Below, piece after piece: positions 12,701 through 24,510 of a DNA stretch of 64,000 bases. The DNA lies in contig NC_092579.1 in NCBI RefSeq assembly GCF_037975245.1, positions 6,263,001 to 6,327,000 on the forward strand, read 5' to 3'. Source of the DNA: Apostichopus japonicus (lineage: Eukaryota; Echinodermata; Holothuroidea; Aspidochirotida; Stichopodidae). Within the stretch, counting starts at the first letter, position 1; every line of letters starts with the position of its first letter. The notes below the pieces were generated by a model, which made no database searches, had not been told where the DNA came from, and saw only the letters and a list, made by a program, of their open reading frames with translations. A program made the translations under genes and the position numbers.

Positions 12701-13792
12701 AGTCAATACCTTAAAACCCAAATACTCATGTACCAGCATGGCTTCATGTGGAAGCGACATGAATCTTTTGCTTTTTGACAGAGAAAAATCTACTCCCTAT
12801 GAAACTGTGGCTGTGTATAAAGGTCAGTGGCTTGCATCTGTGGCACACAGTAATAATACATTGATCATATCAAACTGTGCCTTTTAGGCCACAGCCTTCC
12901 GAGTCACGGTTTTTAATTAACAATCTGTTTGAAAGTGTAGTTTTGATTAGCAATGCAGGCAAATTCAATTTATGGATTACTCTTTCCAGGGTCTGCAGTA
13001 GTTCTCTATGGTTTGGGTAGGTGTCCGACAGTACTTAAGCAGATGGCTAATTTATTCGAGGGTAATTTATATGCTTTTTAATGTAGAGTCATGTAACGAA
13101 AACCATGTAACGTTTTATATGATGTAGTGCTTACAACAATTCATCATTCACACCACGATCGTCCATGGGATGTGCTTAGCTTTGACTTATAATTTATTGC
13201 ATTTGGACAACAGTACCAAATATATTAAGGGGTGGTGTTGTTCACCAGCAACCTGGTTTTTGAAGTTGCTCTTCCAACAAAGGAAAGATCCCTCCCCCAT
13301 CATCAATTGGTCTTGGTGCCAAATTGATATGGTAACTCTGTTTTCGGGGGTTGAGATCTTTATATACACTTACGAAGTAAGTTTTTAAGATCTTAAAAGA
13401 CTCGACATTGTTGGTCAAGATCACAACTTTGAACTAGTCGAGATGTATAATTAACCCAGTTCTATTGTCTCATCGTGTGGACATTCTGCAACACCAAATG
13501 GGTAGTGATTGGCAATTGGTGCAATGGTGTTATGTCAACGTTTAATAGGCTTGTAAATAGTATTTCTCCGAGGTTTTTGTACTTTGTTTTGCTATTACAC
13601 ATTTTGTGTTGTCAAAGGTATCGCAGGAAACCAACCTTCAGAATATAAAATTCAATCCTCCTTGACCCTCCCTTGGTCCCCTTGTCACTTATCCTCTTCT
13701 GACCTCTCCTCTTTCCAACTTCCATAAAATGTTTTAGAGCTGATGGCAATAAAATGAAAGACAAAGTAGCTGACATTTTGGGTCTACTTGAG
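9761..13792. other. Non-coding stretch with one 24-base C tract
   Basis: C24 at 12569-12592 is the only distinct feature. The rest is AT-rich without a supportable gene. Open frames across the C tract are Gly- or Pro-run artefacts. Confidence 0.45.
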
Positions 13793-13796
13793 TTAA

Positions 13797-14041
13797 AGGT
13801 AGTCAGTATAGGGCCCCAAATTATAGCACGCTATAATTGCTAGAAGTTTTCAAAAAGTACTTTCCTGGCGGTCTTTACCCTCCAAATTGTTCTCAGACAT
13901 TTTTAAGGAACACACAAGATGACTGAATGTCCCGGTGAGGAAAATTGCCTCTGAAGGTTGTAATAGAAACAGTCTCAAAATTTTGACCAAAGGTGACCAT
14001 AATTGAATATCTAGCATATTTGGTGCCAAGACAGCATACCT
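13797..14041 (+). mobile_element. TTAA-flanked MITE, family B (245 bp)
   Basis: TTAA at 13793-13796 and 14042-14045 flank imperfect inverted ends AGGTAGTCAGTATAGG... and ...CCAAGACAGCATACCT. The copy at 43648-43887 is similar throughout. TTAA duplication is the signature of piggyBac and Kolobok transposons; the AGG start does not fit the usual piggyBac CCC start. No coding capacity. Confidence 0.8.
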
Positions 14042-14510
14042 TTAACTGTGCTTCATCAATGACCAATTTACTGTACATGCTGTGTTCAACTTATATGTAA
14101 GGCACTGTGTTGAATTTGCTGATGGTGGTGACATCAGTATTTCTGAAATTCGTAATAAACTTTCTCCTTAATGAAACCTCCACCCCTGTCTTCCACCCCT
14201 CCCCCCCTTCGAAGATGGTCCCCAGGTGACATTTGTATTTCAGGGATTTCTTTCAGTTTTGCCTCATGTTAGCTCAATCATCAAGCTAATGGTTCTTGGA
14301 TTGGATGGTCAAACTAGGCAAATGATCCACAGAGCTATAAAATCAAATATTTATTGGTATCTAGGGACACAGAGCAACCTTGAAGTAGGGCAAACTGGAA
14401 GGTCACTTCTAAATGTCTAGTATTTATGGATGCAGGTGGGAATGGAATTTCTCTGTTTTCAAATGGATGGTAGTTGGTCAGTAGTATAGTAGGTTTTGTG
14501 GGTCTCTGTC

Positions 14511-14665
14511 CCACCACACCTTCAGCCATCCCACCCCATCTTTATCCATCCCTATCCCATCCCATCCCACCACATCCCAATCCCATCTTCATCCCCACCC
14601 CACCTTCATCCCCACCCACATTCACCCCCAACTCCACCTTCACCTCCATTCCAACCAAACATTAA
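14511..14665 (+). repeat. C-rich simple repeat (CATCCCAYCCC)n
   Basis: Irregular repeats of CATCCCATCCC / CTTCATCCCCACCC. Two frames stay open as Pro/Ser/His strings, which is a composition artefact. The complement has regular G runs. Confidence 0.7.
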
Positions 14666-14699
14666 CCCATCCCACAAAGGCAAACAGTAAGTTGGAGAA

Positions 14700-17515
14700 T
14701 TTGAAAACAAGCCACAAAGAATGACAAATACTTGTAGAAGACAGCTTTTGACAACAATTTATATGTTACTATTAGCAAACAAATTGTTGCATAATTGTTA
14801 TTAAAAGTTGGTTGAGCAGATTTTTTGCACATTTTCTTACAACATATTCCTGTGTTGTTTTGATCAGCAAAACACCTGACTTGCTATGCAAGGTTGGTGT
14901 CACTAATTATTCCCTATTCCCTTGGGTACTTAATGGATTTGATATATAGTCCCCGTCAAAATTCTTTTTTCCCTTAAAAGCTCAAAGCCATTGGGGGGGG
15001 GGGCCCTGCAACATAAATTATGATTACTGCGTAGATGTCAGGGATTAGTCAAGGATGGACATCAGAATGACTGGAACCACTGACTTGTGACAATTGAATA
15101 TGTTACCTGTCACGGACCCACCCAGCGTGACATGCAGAGAAACAGCTTGAACGATGTAGGATATTTTACACTTCCATAAGAAGAAAGTAATGAAAAAGTG
15201 ATTGACACTATCTGCACTATCGATAATCATCCCGTACAACTTAACCTGGAGGCTTGAAGGAAATAAAAAAAAAATGAACAGGGGAGACAAATTCATTGCT
15301 TTATTATCATAAATTCAAGGTAGAATCTCATCTCCTTGAACAAATAGCGTTTTAAAGTCTTCCATTGAACAATTTTTCTAAACATCCCCAGGCACATATC
15401 TGTCTCTTGGCCTCTCTAGCTCTCATCGCCCTGCTCTTACTCCGAGAGGCAGAGAAAAATCTTTGCGATGGAAAAAACTAATCAGATGAAGTCAAAAGTG
15501 ACTCTAATGGTTAAACTTCAGAATTGATTCCAGTATTTTAGACATAATTTTGCTGTAGAGTAAGTTTTGCCAATTTTTATGATGTGAATGAATATGTGAC
15601 TTGTTAAACCAAAAAGTTAGACAAGGGAAAATATAAAAACATGAAACATATTGAAATAGTCGTTCCAAAAACAGCAGTCTCAGTCCACCCAGTGCTATCC
15701 TTGAATAATTAGACCTGAAGTTTAGACAAGACTCAAAATTCTAAAACTCATGACACAACTCTTTAGGAATTAACATTCAAGTATTGTAGATGTCTCTTGT
15801 GAGGAGTGTGCAAGTTGTGAACTCGTCAAGGTTTCTAAAGTGACATGAATTGTCAAATTACCCTAAATTGACAAGATTAGACAATTTATCCCAAATTGGT
15901 AGAAAAATGTTTAATTATCCCTAAAATCAGCAAACAATACCTTACATTGGCAACTTACTCTAAATTATATCCTTTTGTGAGTACATGTGAATTTTTGACA
16001 TACAGCTCAGTGTACATAGGGGAGTGTTCTTTGCCATTATTACTCATCGTATGGACTCGAAAGTTTCAGTTTTGTGCCTCAAATATTAATATTGTACCAA
16101 ATTGTTTTGGTGTGATTCTCTAGTGAATTTACCTCAAATATTGGAGTTACTTTTTTGCTGGCAGTGTTCAGTTGAACGACCTACTTTTTTTGGTTGCCTG
16201 GAAGTGAATAAACAGATCCAAACACTAGGCATGTACAGAGTGTGAAGGCTCATTATTTAGGGACTTTTTGTTGCCAGTGTCATTTTCGGTTGGACTGTTT
16301 GTAAGGGTCTCAGTTCTTAGCATGGTTGTGTTTTTTCACCTTGCTGACTTCTTCCAAGGAGAAGTGGAGAATAATATATTCAGATTTGCACATTAGGTCT
16401 GCTATTGGCCTTAGGGAAATCTAACTTGATTGAATAAAATATGAATTTACAATCATACTGGCATGAAAAGTTACAGCGAGAAACTACATAGAAACACTGT
16501 ACACTTTTAGGAGAAATTCTGGTATGACCTTTATGATAGAAATATAATATATATTTCTTGGTAAACCGATATATATTTCTGAGGTGCATTTCCTTGGCAA
16601 GATGCAAGGGTTTTGTGGTGTTAACTGATGCATGATTGAAAGGTTTCACTCCCCTGCCACCCCCCCCCCCCCAAAATAGAGGTTTGAACCGAGATACTTT
16701 GTGCATTGAGAGAGTTGAAGTGTAATGGGTAAAGTTACTCCATTGGTTATTTCCTTTGATTCTTTCATTATCTTGGCTGTCAGTTACTCAGCTCCCTAGG
16801 GATGCTAAATGCTTACTAGCTCCCACATTAGAGTCTTGCTCATACTTGATAATGTAAGGAGGATCTGATACTGTGGGGGGGGGGTGGGATCAGCCTTCAT
16901 ATCGCGGATCAGACCGGATCAATGATGATCTTCTTGTTGCTGTCGGAGAGGAGCCTGACCTTGCAAGGAGGTGATCAAGATTGTATTGTTTAAGATAAAC
17001 ACTTGGGATCACAAGTTTTCACACCTTTCTCCAAATTATTCTTTCACCTAGCTACATCCTGCTTCAAGCCTTAAGGTTGGCTACGAGAAAATTTTTATAA
17101 AATCTCAATGAATCGATATTTTGCAGAGGAAAGGTTTCTGTTTTTTTTCCCTTTTGATGATGTTTCCCGGTAGCAGCAATATCAGTTATGAACCAAGATC
17201 TTCAGCTCTATCAAAATATATACCTAATCAAAATACCATTTAAATTCACCAAAATTTGAATCAATTAAATTCAAATTTATTTTTCTCACATTTACACAAC
17301 GGTCGAAATGGATATTGATGTCTCTTTGACTTTTAATAGATCTTTACAGTCATGTGAAGCTGATCTGGCGAATACGACCTATTTCTGTTCGAGATGGAAG
17401 CTTTGGTCGGGCAGCTCCATTAAGTTTTGGAGGAGTTGAGTTTTATACCATTGGTCAACTTGAATTGTAGTAATAGTGACCGACTGTCTGTGCAATGCCA
17501 TGGCGACAGAAGAAG
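14700..17515. other. Non-coding stretch with a small degenerate repeat
   Basis: At 15850-15965 variants of ATTACCCTAAATTGGCAA recur about five times at 25-35 base spacing. No gene is supported in the remainder. Confidence 0.45.
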
Positions 17516-17523
17516 TTGCAATA

Positions 17524-17826
17524 CTTTCTGAAGTAATGGTCAATTTAATACTTGTCGAAGCCTACGTTATCCTACTTTTTCTGAATTAATAGTCAATTTA
17601 ATACCCATCGAAGCCTACTTTTCTGAAATAATAGTCAATTTAATACATATCGAAGCCCTACGTTATGCTACTTTTCTGAAGTAATAGTCAATTTAATACT
17701 CATCAAAGCCTATGTTATTCTACTTTTCTGAAATAATAGTCAATTTAATACTCATCAAAGCCTACGTTATGCTACTTTTCTGAAGTAATAGTCAATTCAA
17801 TACTTGTTGAAGCCTACGTATAAATG
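17524..17826 (+). repeat. Minisatellite, ~52-60 bp unit, five copies
   Basis: The unit contains TTCTGAARTAATAGTCAATT, TAATACTCATCRAAGCCTAC and GTTATGCTACTT. Copies differ by point changes and small deletions. Confidence 0.85.
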
Positions 17827-18219
17827 CTACTGTTCACATCGTATCACGTCTCTCAATTTTTAATCGTCATCATAACAACAGCGGTAGATAATACCAAGTA
17901 GACAGTTTCTTCCATTCCATTTATACATCTGAGAAATATATGAGATACAGATATTTTGTATTTATATTCGATACATCCTAATGTTTTCCTTAGCATTCCT
18001 TTAATTCCTATCACTACCAGCTGAGCCTTTGCTCCCATTTTTTACTCCGGAATCGTCTCTCTCGCCGTGTCCATTCAAAAGGTTGAAAAGAACTTCTGTG
18101 GGATTTGGAGAATTTTGGAGAAATTGGGAGGCCCTCGGGCTGTCGGGTCGAACAATGCGCACAGGATCATAACTGTATTGTGTCAACAAAAATGTAAACC
18201 TATCTCGGAGGGTGAGAAA

Positions 18220-18600
18220 AATAGGACTTTATAAAGGAACGTGACGTTTTTTGAGTGTAGGCACCTCGCCGACACAAGGTCGAGTCTTTTGGAGGATTTC
18301 AGAGGAGCTTAGCTTACTCGGGAGTGATATAAATATGTTTTATCCTTTGTAAGCAGTTTTCCTTTCGCTGGAACTTCATTCTGTCGAAAACAGAAAGCTG
18401 CCAACCGAGGGGACCCTGTAAGGCGGTACTCCGGCAACCTTAATTCTCATCCCTCAGGAATAATTGCCGTTAATTATCCCGAAAGTTAAGAGCTCGAGAA
18501 AAAGAGCCGTTCTTTATTCTCTACCGGATTTCGGCATCCTTTGAGAGCGGAGGAAAGCATAGCTGTATGTAAGTGAGTCATGTGAGGAAACAAAAATAAT
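18220..18600 (+). promoter_or_regulatory. Weak candidate promoter/5' non-coding exon region
   Basis: About 12 kb upstream of the HS3ST start exon this segment is less AT-rich than its surroundings, has a TATA-like TTATAAAGG (18229 on) and ends near a donor-like ATGTAAGTGAG (about 18568). The acceptor at 30340 demands an upstream 5'UTR exon and this is one place it could be. Evidence is thin; the segment may instead be an ordinary conserved non-coding element. Confidence 0.15.
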
Positions 18601-19930
18601 GGTCGATAACAACGGCCCTGTGAAATATTCCGACAATAACATTCAGAGTAATTAATATCTTTATAATTTCCTAAGCCTCTTGTTGACCGTATTTGTAAAG
18701 ATCATTAATATGACTGTAAGGACTGTGGTAGTACTTTACTGTGGGGATCCCTTATGCGCTTCTCAATAGAATGTATAAGTGGGGAGAGTGGGGGGGGGGG
18801 AAGGTTTAGAGAACAGCTTAGCTGTGACCTTCGGGCTAAACATGTGTTGATATTTTCTCCAGTTGTGGAATGTTGCCATGGAGAGTGCATTCAAGGTACT
18901 CAGGGGCATTATGTGTGTTCATTGAGTGGGAAGACCTGTTACAAATTTGTTTCATCTGTTTTTGCCTCTCACAGAAACACATTTTGCTAGATTTTTTGAT
19001 CTTTTGAGAGTGACATGTTAGACTAAGTATGAGGGGGGTTCTATTAAGTGCTAAAAGTCTTATTTGTAGTGAGAGCTAAAAATTTGTATTTTTCTAGGAA
19101 AGGGAAGGATGGATAATATCTTGATGTTCTATTTTTATAGAGAGTGGTATGAGAGAAGCCAAGTAACATGGTATTACTTTCTCTTTCTCTCAACCCACTG
19201 TTACAAGAAGATTTGACAACCAGAGGAAATTTTCACATGTATATTAAGAGTTACCAGAATGCTACTGTATACCATTGCTATACTAGAATGCTCTACAGAA
19301 TGCTATACAGTTACCAGAATGCTTGCAGGAGGATCTAAAATACACACATTTCATACCTGTGGTTGTCTGCACACAACAAAAGTAATATACACTCTTTTAT
19401 TATATGTCGGGTGTCTGCTGAGGACACTAATTGACCCGACTTTGTTCAAGTTAACTGTTCGCCCACTGAATAATTTGAATGGGAAAAGTAACAATAACTT
19501 GTGAATTGGGCTCCTCAACGCTTCATGAGATCTATTCATCCCCGTCTCAAATCCCTGGGAAAAAATCCACCGGACTGCACACTGTTTGACTATTATACTG
19601 TAACTATACAAGCCATGAAAGGAGATCAAGATAAACTTGTTGGTGCTGAAAAGCCCACTCATAAGCCCTCTTAAACATCCCTTTATTACCCCTCTCAAAA
19701 CCCTCTACATCACTCCACAATAGAAAAAATCAAACAAAATGGTGTCTATATCGTTAAAATATCTCTGGCACAGTTACCTCTGAAATCAATTCCTGAATTT
19801 TCCTTTTAATTTTTTTTCCCCCCTTCAGAAATGGAAATAAAATTTTGAGTGGAAATGCAAGTGTTTGGTGATATAGATATAAGTTGTCTGATGTTTTCAA
19901 GTGATTCATGGAAACATGTTAACTATAGTA
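18601..19930. other. No feature seen
   Basis: Apart from a G10 tract near 18791 and a local GCTACTGTATACC/GCTATACAGTTACC duplication (19260-19325), nothing is supported. Confidence 0.45.
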
Positions 19931-20250
19931 GATCCCTGGTCAATGGGCTCACCAGAGCTACTGTAATATGCCTTGATTTTATAGCCTCTGTCTTCCTGTT
20001 GTTAGAAAGCCTTGATATGGGTTGATACCCATGCAAATTTCTAACATGTGGACATTTTATTATGGTGCTATCACCTTACCTCTATGACTGCAATTTTGTC
20101 ATTTACAAGATCCTACTCAAAACACAACTAAATGTGTAAATTTGCATGGATACCACCCGTATCAAGGCTTTCTAAAATACCAGGAGGAGAGAGAGGCTAT
20201 GAAATCAAGATATATTAGCTCTGATGAGCTCATAAATATCCCTGCTCGTA
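19931..20250. repeat. Imperfect palindrome / foldback MITE (~320 bp)
   Basis: Two ~100-bp arms are inverted copies: CCTTGATTTTATAGCCTCTG...AGAAAGCCTTGATA...CATGCAAATTT on the left (to about 20042) and AAATTTGCATGG...TATCAAGGCTTTCT...GAGGCTATGAAATCAAG on the right (from about 20136), with a ~95-base loop. The outer ends GATCCCTG / CAGGGAT also pair. It would form a long hairpin. Confidence 0.7.
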
Positions 20251-21480
20251 GGAACTTCTTCAACAGATAATTCGCTTGGTTTATCAATTGACCAAATTTT
20301 ATGGTTGAAATTGTTGAGATGGAAAATCAATATTCTCTTTCAGAAGTTTTGTAAACAGGTATGTCAAGCCAGACTATAAATGTTAACCCTCTCATTTTAC
20401 TTTATTGTGTAAAGTTATGGGAATTATGAAAGTTATTAAATTGTGGAAAATATGGAAGTAATGAAGTTATAACAATAAATTACAAACATTTCAAAAGTTG
20501 ATAAAGTACAACCGACAAGTAATTAGCAACAAACGGCCATAACGAGGTGATACTAAACAAGTCCAGTATACTTTATAGTGTAGAAAGATTACATACTATA
20601 GTCTGTGATGTCTGTGTGTATAAATGTCACAGGGATGGGGGGGGGGGTGGGGGGGAGACAAATGACAACTTACAGCCCACGGATGATACTGAAGTGAAAC
20701 ACTGTACAGGTTAATCTCTTTATTGTACAATCTGCAATGTCATTTCAAATGATGAATATTTAATTATCAAAATTTCAAAGTAGGTTTAAATTAGTTGACA
20801 AAGGAAGATGTCAACTTCTGACAAACTTGCAGGCTACATAAGGAAGGCAGGTCACATCTATAATTTTGGAAAAAAGATGCTTACACGATACAAAGCAAGA
20901 CAAACACTGTAAATATGAGGAAGTGTGGGAGAAAAGTTTACAGTTTCTGAAATTATTTTCTTGCCATTTGGATGGGCATAGTCTTTGGTAGTTATAAGTT
21001 TACAACTTAGAATAATCTTTGAGAAATATTGAGGTAAATCTGTGGGATACAGAAAATGTAAATGGGTGTTTTAGCCATGCACAAGATCTCTGTCAATCCT
21101 ACCGACAGGCTTGTCGTCCATTTTGATTATCGTGATTATTACACATTTCATCATTTTCTTGGAAGAGCTGAATGTAAATTATAAATGCCCGGAGGCTTGG
21201 TCTTCCCTGTCATAAGCAGTATGTTCTAACAATTATTTATGGTTGAATGCTGTCATGAAGTTTTACCCTCAGCCTGAACTTTCTGTATGTAATGATGAGT
21301 TGTGCAGGGTTTTTAGATCAAGTTTAACATGATAAAAGAAGAAATTACAGAAAAACAAGACCAAAAAAAAAATAAAAAGGATGAGAACTACAAAAGGTTG
21401 ACTAAAATTATTGGGAAATAATGGAAACTTCTGTCTCTCTGTGATAATCAGCTCTGTGGTGATTCCCTTTCAACATGTCT
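20251..21480. other. Non-coding stretch with a G-rich run
   Basis: GGGGGGGGGGTGGGGGGG at about 20637-20655 is the only distinct feature. Confidence 0.45.
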
Positions 21481-21483
21481 GCC

Positions 21484-21652
21484 GGTTACATATTCATATT
21501 TCCTGGGGTCACACCATTAAATCAGTAGGGGTTAGTACGGTTACATCTTCATATTTCCTGGGGTCACACCATTAAATCAGTAGGGGGTAATACGGTTACA
21601 TAGATCTTCATATTTCCTGGGGTCACACCATTAAATCAGTAGGGGTTAGTAC
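21484..21652 (+). repeat. Minisatellite, 55-58 bp unit, three copies
   Basis: Three near-identical copies of GGTTACATMTTCATATTTCC followed by TGGGGTCACACCATTAAATC and AGTAGGGGTTAGTAC. High identity suggests recent amplification. Confidence 0.9.
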
Positions 21653-22663
21653 ATTTTATTATAGGGGGTAACCCTGCGGGGCATCTGTAAACAGCAGGCT
21701 TTTCGATTACATGAGCGATTTGATGAAGGGGTCGACTATTTTACCAGCTGGCGAAACACATTTTGTAGTTTTAAGGAGGTTATTTAATTGTGCCGCAAGC
21801 CATCTCCACGTAAAATTTTGAGCGCCCTTCAGCAAAAAAGACTAAATTTGCACTCTGCCATATTTCTTGTGCAAATGTGTGTGTGGTGGACCAATGGTAT
21901 TTTGAGTGTACACATATGTCTTAGCCTTTAATCTGTTGTGCAGCTTGGCTTGACTGTTATATGTAGTGTGCTTAATATATTAAAAAGGTTCTTTGGTAGG
22001 GCTAGACCCACAGGTTTGTGGTATAAATGTTTTTCAACAGATTCCCACAGTCATTTTATTTGTATTTAAGCTTTTCTACATTGAGATTCATGCATGGCTT
22101 TTAGCTTTTGAATTTTGACTCAGTGCATAAAAAGTTTTTTTACAATCCCTCCATTAATCCTGGTTTAGAAATTGAAAACACAGCTTTCAAGAGTGTAATA
22201 CAACATTCATCTCCTTCGATGTTGTTAAAATTTGACTGATATCATCCTTCCAGGTGCAATGTTGTCACACTAGAGTGACAGGGTTGTGGTTATTTTTAGG
22301 TATACCATTTGTCTTTATCTTCCCACTGTAGTAAGTTCAAGGCAAAAACACAGAGACCTCTGTAATTTTGTGTTGGGTTGTATTTTACAGTACTACCTTT
22401 GTGACGAAATTCCAAAGTTTTTAGAGCTGTTTTTGTTTATTTGTTGGGCTTTACCTTTGCGTCCAAATGCAGAGGTCCTTTATAGAGCAGCAGCTTGTGT
22501 TAGAATGTACAGTATCTTGTACAGGTAACTTTGCGTCACACACAATTTTTATGTAAGGTTTGCATTATTATTTTGGAAAGCTGGATATATTTTCTTTGTC
22601 TTATTTTTTCATCATTCCTGGTGCTATTTTGGTGGACTATATTTCATAAACCTTACCCTTTTC
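21653..22663. other. No feature seen
   Basis: Non-coding. The part 21680-21840 is more GC-balanced and could be conserved, but shows no exon structure. Confidence 0.4.
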
Positions 22664-22667
22664 TTAA

Positions 22668-23406
22668 AAAGCATTGAAGACTCACCCCAAACCGCATGCG
22701 GCCATCTGAAAAAGCTTGCAAGTGAAGTTTTTTTCTTGTCGCTACAATATGCAGACAGTAATGAAAAGTGATACCTTGTTACCAGGGTTATAGCTAGGAG
22801 ATTGTGAGTGCTGGTTAAATAAATTTGCGGAGCGTAGCGAGCGAAGCTCTCGCATCTCACGGCCGGGGGTCCAGGGGCCCGCTTAAGGGCCCCTGGTGGG
22901 GTCCAGGGGCAACGCCCCGGTGGGGGTCGAGGGGGCGAAGCTACTTTTCAGATTTACAATTGGTAAATAACAGAAAAAGGTGACGTTATTATCATGTTTT
23001 ACGGCAAGGGAAAGATAAAATTTGTTACTTTTGTTGTATTTCACAAGCATTTTACTATTTTTTTTTGTGCCGGCCAGTGGACTGTTTATTCACTTCCAAT
23101 GCCGGCTGGCAGGCGTGAGTGGCGGTTACCACCGGCCGCCGCCGGCCGGCGTGGCTATAACCCTGCTTGTTACCTTTAGCTGGACCTGAGATGTCCATCG
23201 CTGCTATGTACACTGTGTTGTGGGCATTGACCGTAGCTGTATGTATTGAATGTACACTCTAGAGTGTCTAATTAATGATGGTAGCAAGCTGTGTGTGTAT
23301 TTTCTGGGATCGATGGTGGTGTCTAACACTTCTGTTACACCTCATTCGAAACTAGGTCAGATTACCGGCATCAGACATTTCTTTTTGCGCGAGTCTTCAC
23401 ACCCTT
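22668..23406 (+). mobile_element. TTAA-flanked MITE, family A, interrupted by a nested hAT MITE
   Basis: The outer ends GCATTGAAGACTC... and ...GCGAGTCTTCACACCC lie between TTAA at 22664-22667 and 23407-23410. The body (CAAGTGAAG...GCAGACAGTAATGAAA...GATGTCCATCGCTGCTATGT...GGGATCGATGGTGGTGTCTA) matches the copies at 45.3 and 59.6 kb. Bases 22783-23173 are an insertion absent from both of those copies. Removing the insertion and one target copy restores the ~350-bp family length. Confidence 0.85.
22783..23165 (+). mobile_element. hAT-type MITE, family 2 (383 bp), nested
   Basis: The ends CAGGGTTATAGC / GCTATAACCCTG (12-bp perfect) are flanked by a perfect 8-bp duplication CTTGTTAC (22775-22782, 23166-23173). 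The interior is locally GC-rich, with CCAGGGGCC...GGCCCCTGG and CGGCCGCCGCCGGCCGGC palindromes. No transposase remains. The insertion postdates the family A copy it interrupts. Confidence 0.9.
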
Positions 23407-23410
23407 TTAA

Positions 23411-24125
23411 GGTAAGGTAGAGTTTTGATAATCAGGAGAATATAACAAACTTCAATACACAAAATGCAAGCTATGAGTAGCCTTTGACATGGTGATGCAC
23501 TTTAACACCTGACAGAGGGTGGTACATTTGGAAAAGCAAGAGATAGGATGTTCCTGGTAAATCACGTAACCTGAGGGGAAAGATGTAACCATTGTCATAA
23601 AGAGAAACGCAGTTCTCTTTCATCCTGTGTGAAGTATGATTTATGATTGACAGCTCCCCCACTCTGTCAAATCAACAAGATATTAAAAACAACACTTACA
23701 CTGTTCCACGTAATGTTTTAGTTCGTCGTAGCTTTATACATAGTGCCAAATACCTGAAACAGGTTTTGTAAAATTTGATTTTACTGCTTATAATCACCAG
23801 GGGATATGTACATGTTGGATGCTTCCACTCTTTATGAGGTATACAGTCTGCGCATGTTTAAAGAGACTGTAATGTGAATGTTTAAAGAGAAGAAAATACA
23901 TTTTCTGAATAATGTTTGATGGTTGGAACATTCAGAAAAGACTATCTTGCTCAATTTATGTTACCATGACAACTTGTGAATAAGAATTTTTACAAAATGA
24001 ATACTGTGTCAATGATGGAATTAAATATTCCAAAACTGCCTATAAAGAAAAACTGCACGGTGTGTTGCAAAAACTCAAACAGTTTATGGTGGATTAACTT
24101 CATATTTGGAACGTGGATCCGTCTT
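23411..24125. other. No feature seen
   Basis: AT-rich non-coding sequence. Confidence 0.45.
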
Positions 24126-24129
24126 AATG

Positions 24130-24510
24130 AGTGCAAGAATCTTATTCTTTTCTGTGATGTTCAATGGTCATTTGGGGTCACCAGAGGTCAAAGTCTGAAA
24201 ACTTGTAAATGTGGTCACTCAAAAAGTACATCTTTGTTGAACTTCATACATGGTGTGCAGATCCAGCATGATGCATACAAGACACTATTAAAATTGGTAG
24301 AAGTCAAAGGTCATTTTCGGTGAACATTTAAGTCAAAGTCTGAAAATCTTGTAAACACGATCTCAGGAAGTACATCTTTCTTGAACGTCTTATGTAGTAT
24401 GTAGATCAGCTTGGTGATCGAGTGCAAGAACCATATGAAATTTGTAGAGGTCAAAGGGCGCATGAGGTCAACATATGTCAAAAGTCTGAAAACCTTTTAA
24501 ATATGATAAT
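24130..24510 (+). repeat. Tandem repeat (~150 bp) with AGGTCA half-sites
   Basis: Two and a half diverged copies share AGTCTGAAAAYYTTGTAAA, AAGTACATCTTT, TTGAAC and AGAGGTCAAAG. GGGTCAccagAGGTCA at 24175-24190 is a DR4-spaced pair. A fragment of the same family lies on the other strand at 61990-62038. Confidence 0.6.

Noticed and set aside
12500-12760. Open frame with a poly-Gly run on the - strand
   Set aside because: The glycines come from the C24 tract; no homology or splice context.
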